Below are positions 5,647 to 6,077 of a stretch of 6,077 nucleotides of DNA, one piece after another. The DNA is taken from contig JAAFIT010000085.1 of the NCBI GenBank assembly GCA_013298745.1, positions 1 to 6,077 of the forward strand. The letters are read 5' to 3'. This stretch comes from Sphingomonadales bacterium (lineage in GTDB: Bacteria > Pseudomonadota > Alphaproteobacteria > Sphingomonadales > Sphingomonadaceae). Below the pieces are notes generated by a model, which was given only the letters and a program-made list of their open reading frames with translations, was not told the DNA's origin and did no database searches. The translations under genes were made by a program, and so were the position numbers. The first letter of the stretch is position 1. Each line of letters opens with the position of its first letter.

Positions 5647-6077
5647 TCAGGCCTGTCCAGCCAGTGCCGGATCGGTTTCGTCGATGACGATCGCCATCAG
5701 CCAGGCGAGGCCATGCGCCGCAAGGTAAAGCACGCCCTGCGCCGCCATCAGTGCAGCCACTTGCACCGAGGCATCGCCGGTCAGGCTGACGGCGAGGGCG
5801 GCGAACAACAATTCCTTGTTGGGCACCGGCATGCGGCCGATGACAAGGCGCAGCGCGCCGAGCACCAGCCAGGTGCCGACACCGATCAACGGCAGCGCCA
5901 CGAACCAGGTCGCGACGAGCAAAAAATGCATCGCCGAAACGCGGATCAGGTGCAGCCAGAAGGTGCGGACATTGTCGGCGACCGGCAGGGTGAGCAGTTT
6001 GTTGCGGTTGAACAGGATGGTCAGGCTGAGGCCAATCAGCAGCGCAAAGCCGATGATCAGGCGACGGATAAAAAAAA
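5647..6077 (-). CDS. Multi-pass membrane protein, C-terminal part (cut by right window edge)
   Basis: The last 142 codons of an integral membrane protein, ending in TGA at 5647-5649; the frame stays open to the window edge, so the start is outside. An internal ATG at 5931 exists, but the open frame upstream encodes an in-frame hydrophobic helix (LIIGFALLIGLSLTILF) and is probably part of the same protein. Visible segments are that helix, a basic loop NRNK, one or two helices within about residues 49-80 of the fragment, and two more before the acidic tail DETDPALAGQA. The loop GRMPVPNKELLFAALAVSLTGD separates them. I do not recognise the family: no transporter or enzyme motif is evident. The gene lies 41 bp upstream of the permease on the same strand, so the two may share a transcript. 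The visible fragment begins in a run of eight T on the coding strand, which encodes Phe-Phe if the sequence is right. Confidence 0.75.
   Translation of the reverse strand, partial: FFIRRLIIGFALLIGLSLTILFNRNKLLTLPVADNVRTFWLHLIRVSAMHFLLVATWFVALPLIGVGTWLVLGALRLVIGRMPVPNKELLFAALAVSLTGDASVQVAALMAAQGVLYLAAHGLAWLMAIVIDETDPALAGQA

Noticed and set aside
5647..5931. Complete 94-residue membrane protein starting at the ATG at 5931
   Set aside because: The frame stays open to the window edge and encodes another hydrophobic helix, so the ATG is more likely internal.

Overview
The window is GC-rich, densely coded bacterial chromosome. The codon use, a DUF481 outer-membrane protein with an alanine-rich helical lead-in, and the mix of isopenicillin-N-synthase-like oxygenase, ACS-type MFS permease and DUF885 protein suggest an alphaproteobacterium, most likely Sphingomonadales. 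This is inference from protein style; there is no rRNA or marker gene to confirm it. I see no tRNA, rRNA, CRISPR array, insertion sequence, phage gene or attachment site.

Layout from left to right. (1) 2-370, minus: the N-terminal part of a secreted alkaline phosphatase, cut by the left edge just after its catalytic serine. (2) 417-1340, minus: an isopenicillin-N-synthase-like 2-oxoglutarate/Fe(II) oxygenase, 46 bp upstream of the phosphatase and probably cotranscribed with it. (3) 1341-1481: a divergent promoter region with a good sigma70-like promoter for the rightward gene and a weaker one for the oxygenase, their -35 boxes 3 bp apart. (4) 1482-2372, plus: a DUF481 outer-membrane beta-barrel protein. 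(5) 2393-2426: a perfect 14-bp-stem hairpin between two convergent genes, presumably a shared terminator. (6) 2431-4257, minus: an exported DUF885 protein with an HExxPGH metallopeptidase-like motif. (7) 4301-5605, minus: an MFS permease of the anion:cation symporter family. (8) 5647-6077, minus: the C-terminal part of an unrecognised multi-pass membrane protein, cut by the right edge.

The genes form two leftward runs (oxygenase-phosphatase; membrane protein-permease-DUF885), each with gaps of 41-46 bp, and one rightward single gene between them. The permease and the exported DUF885 hydrolase candidate make a plausible unit in which a periplasmic enzyme processes a substrate and the permease imports it or a product; the substrate cannot be read from the sequence. 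The DUF481 protein and phosphatase are envelope or periplasmic proteins, and the oxygenase is cytosolic. I found no clear evidence of a new multi-gene system. The more interesting points are small regulatory structures around the start sites and the uncharacterised permease-DUF885 pair.
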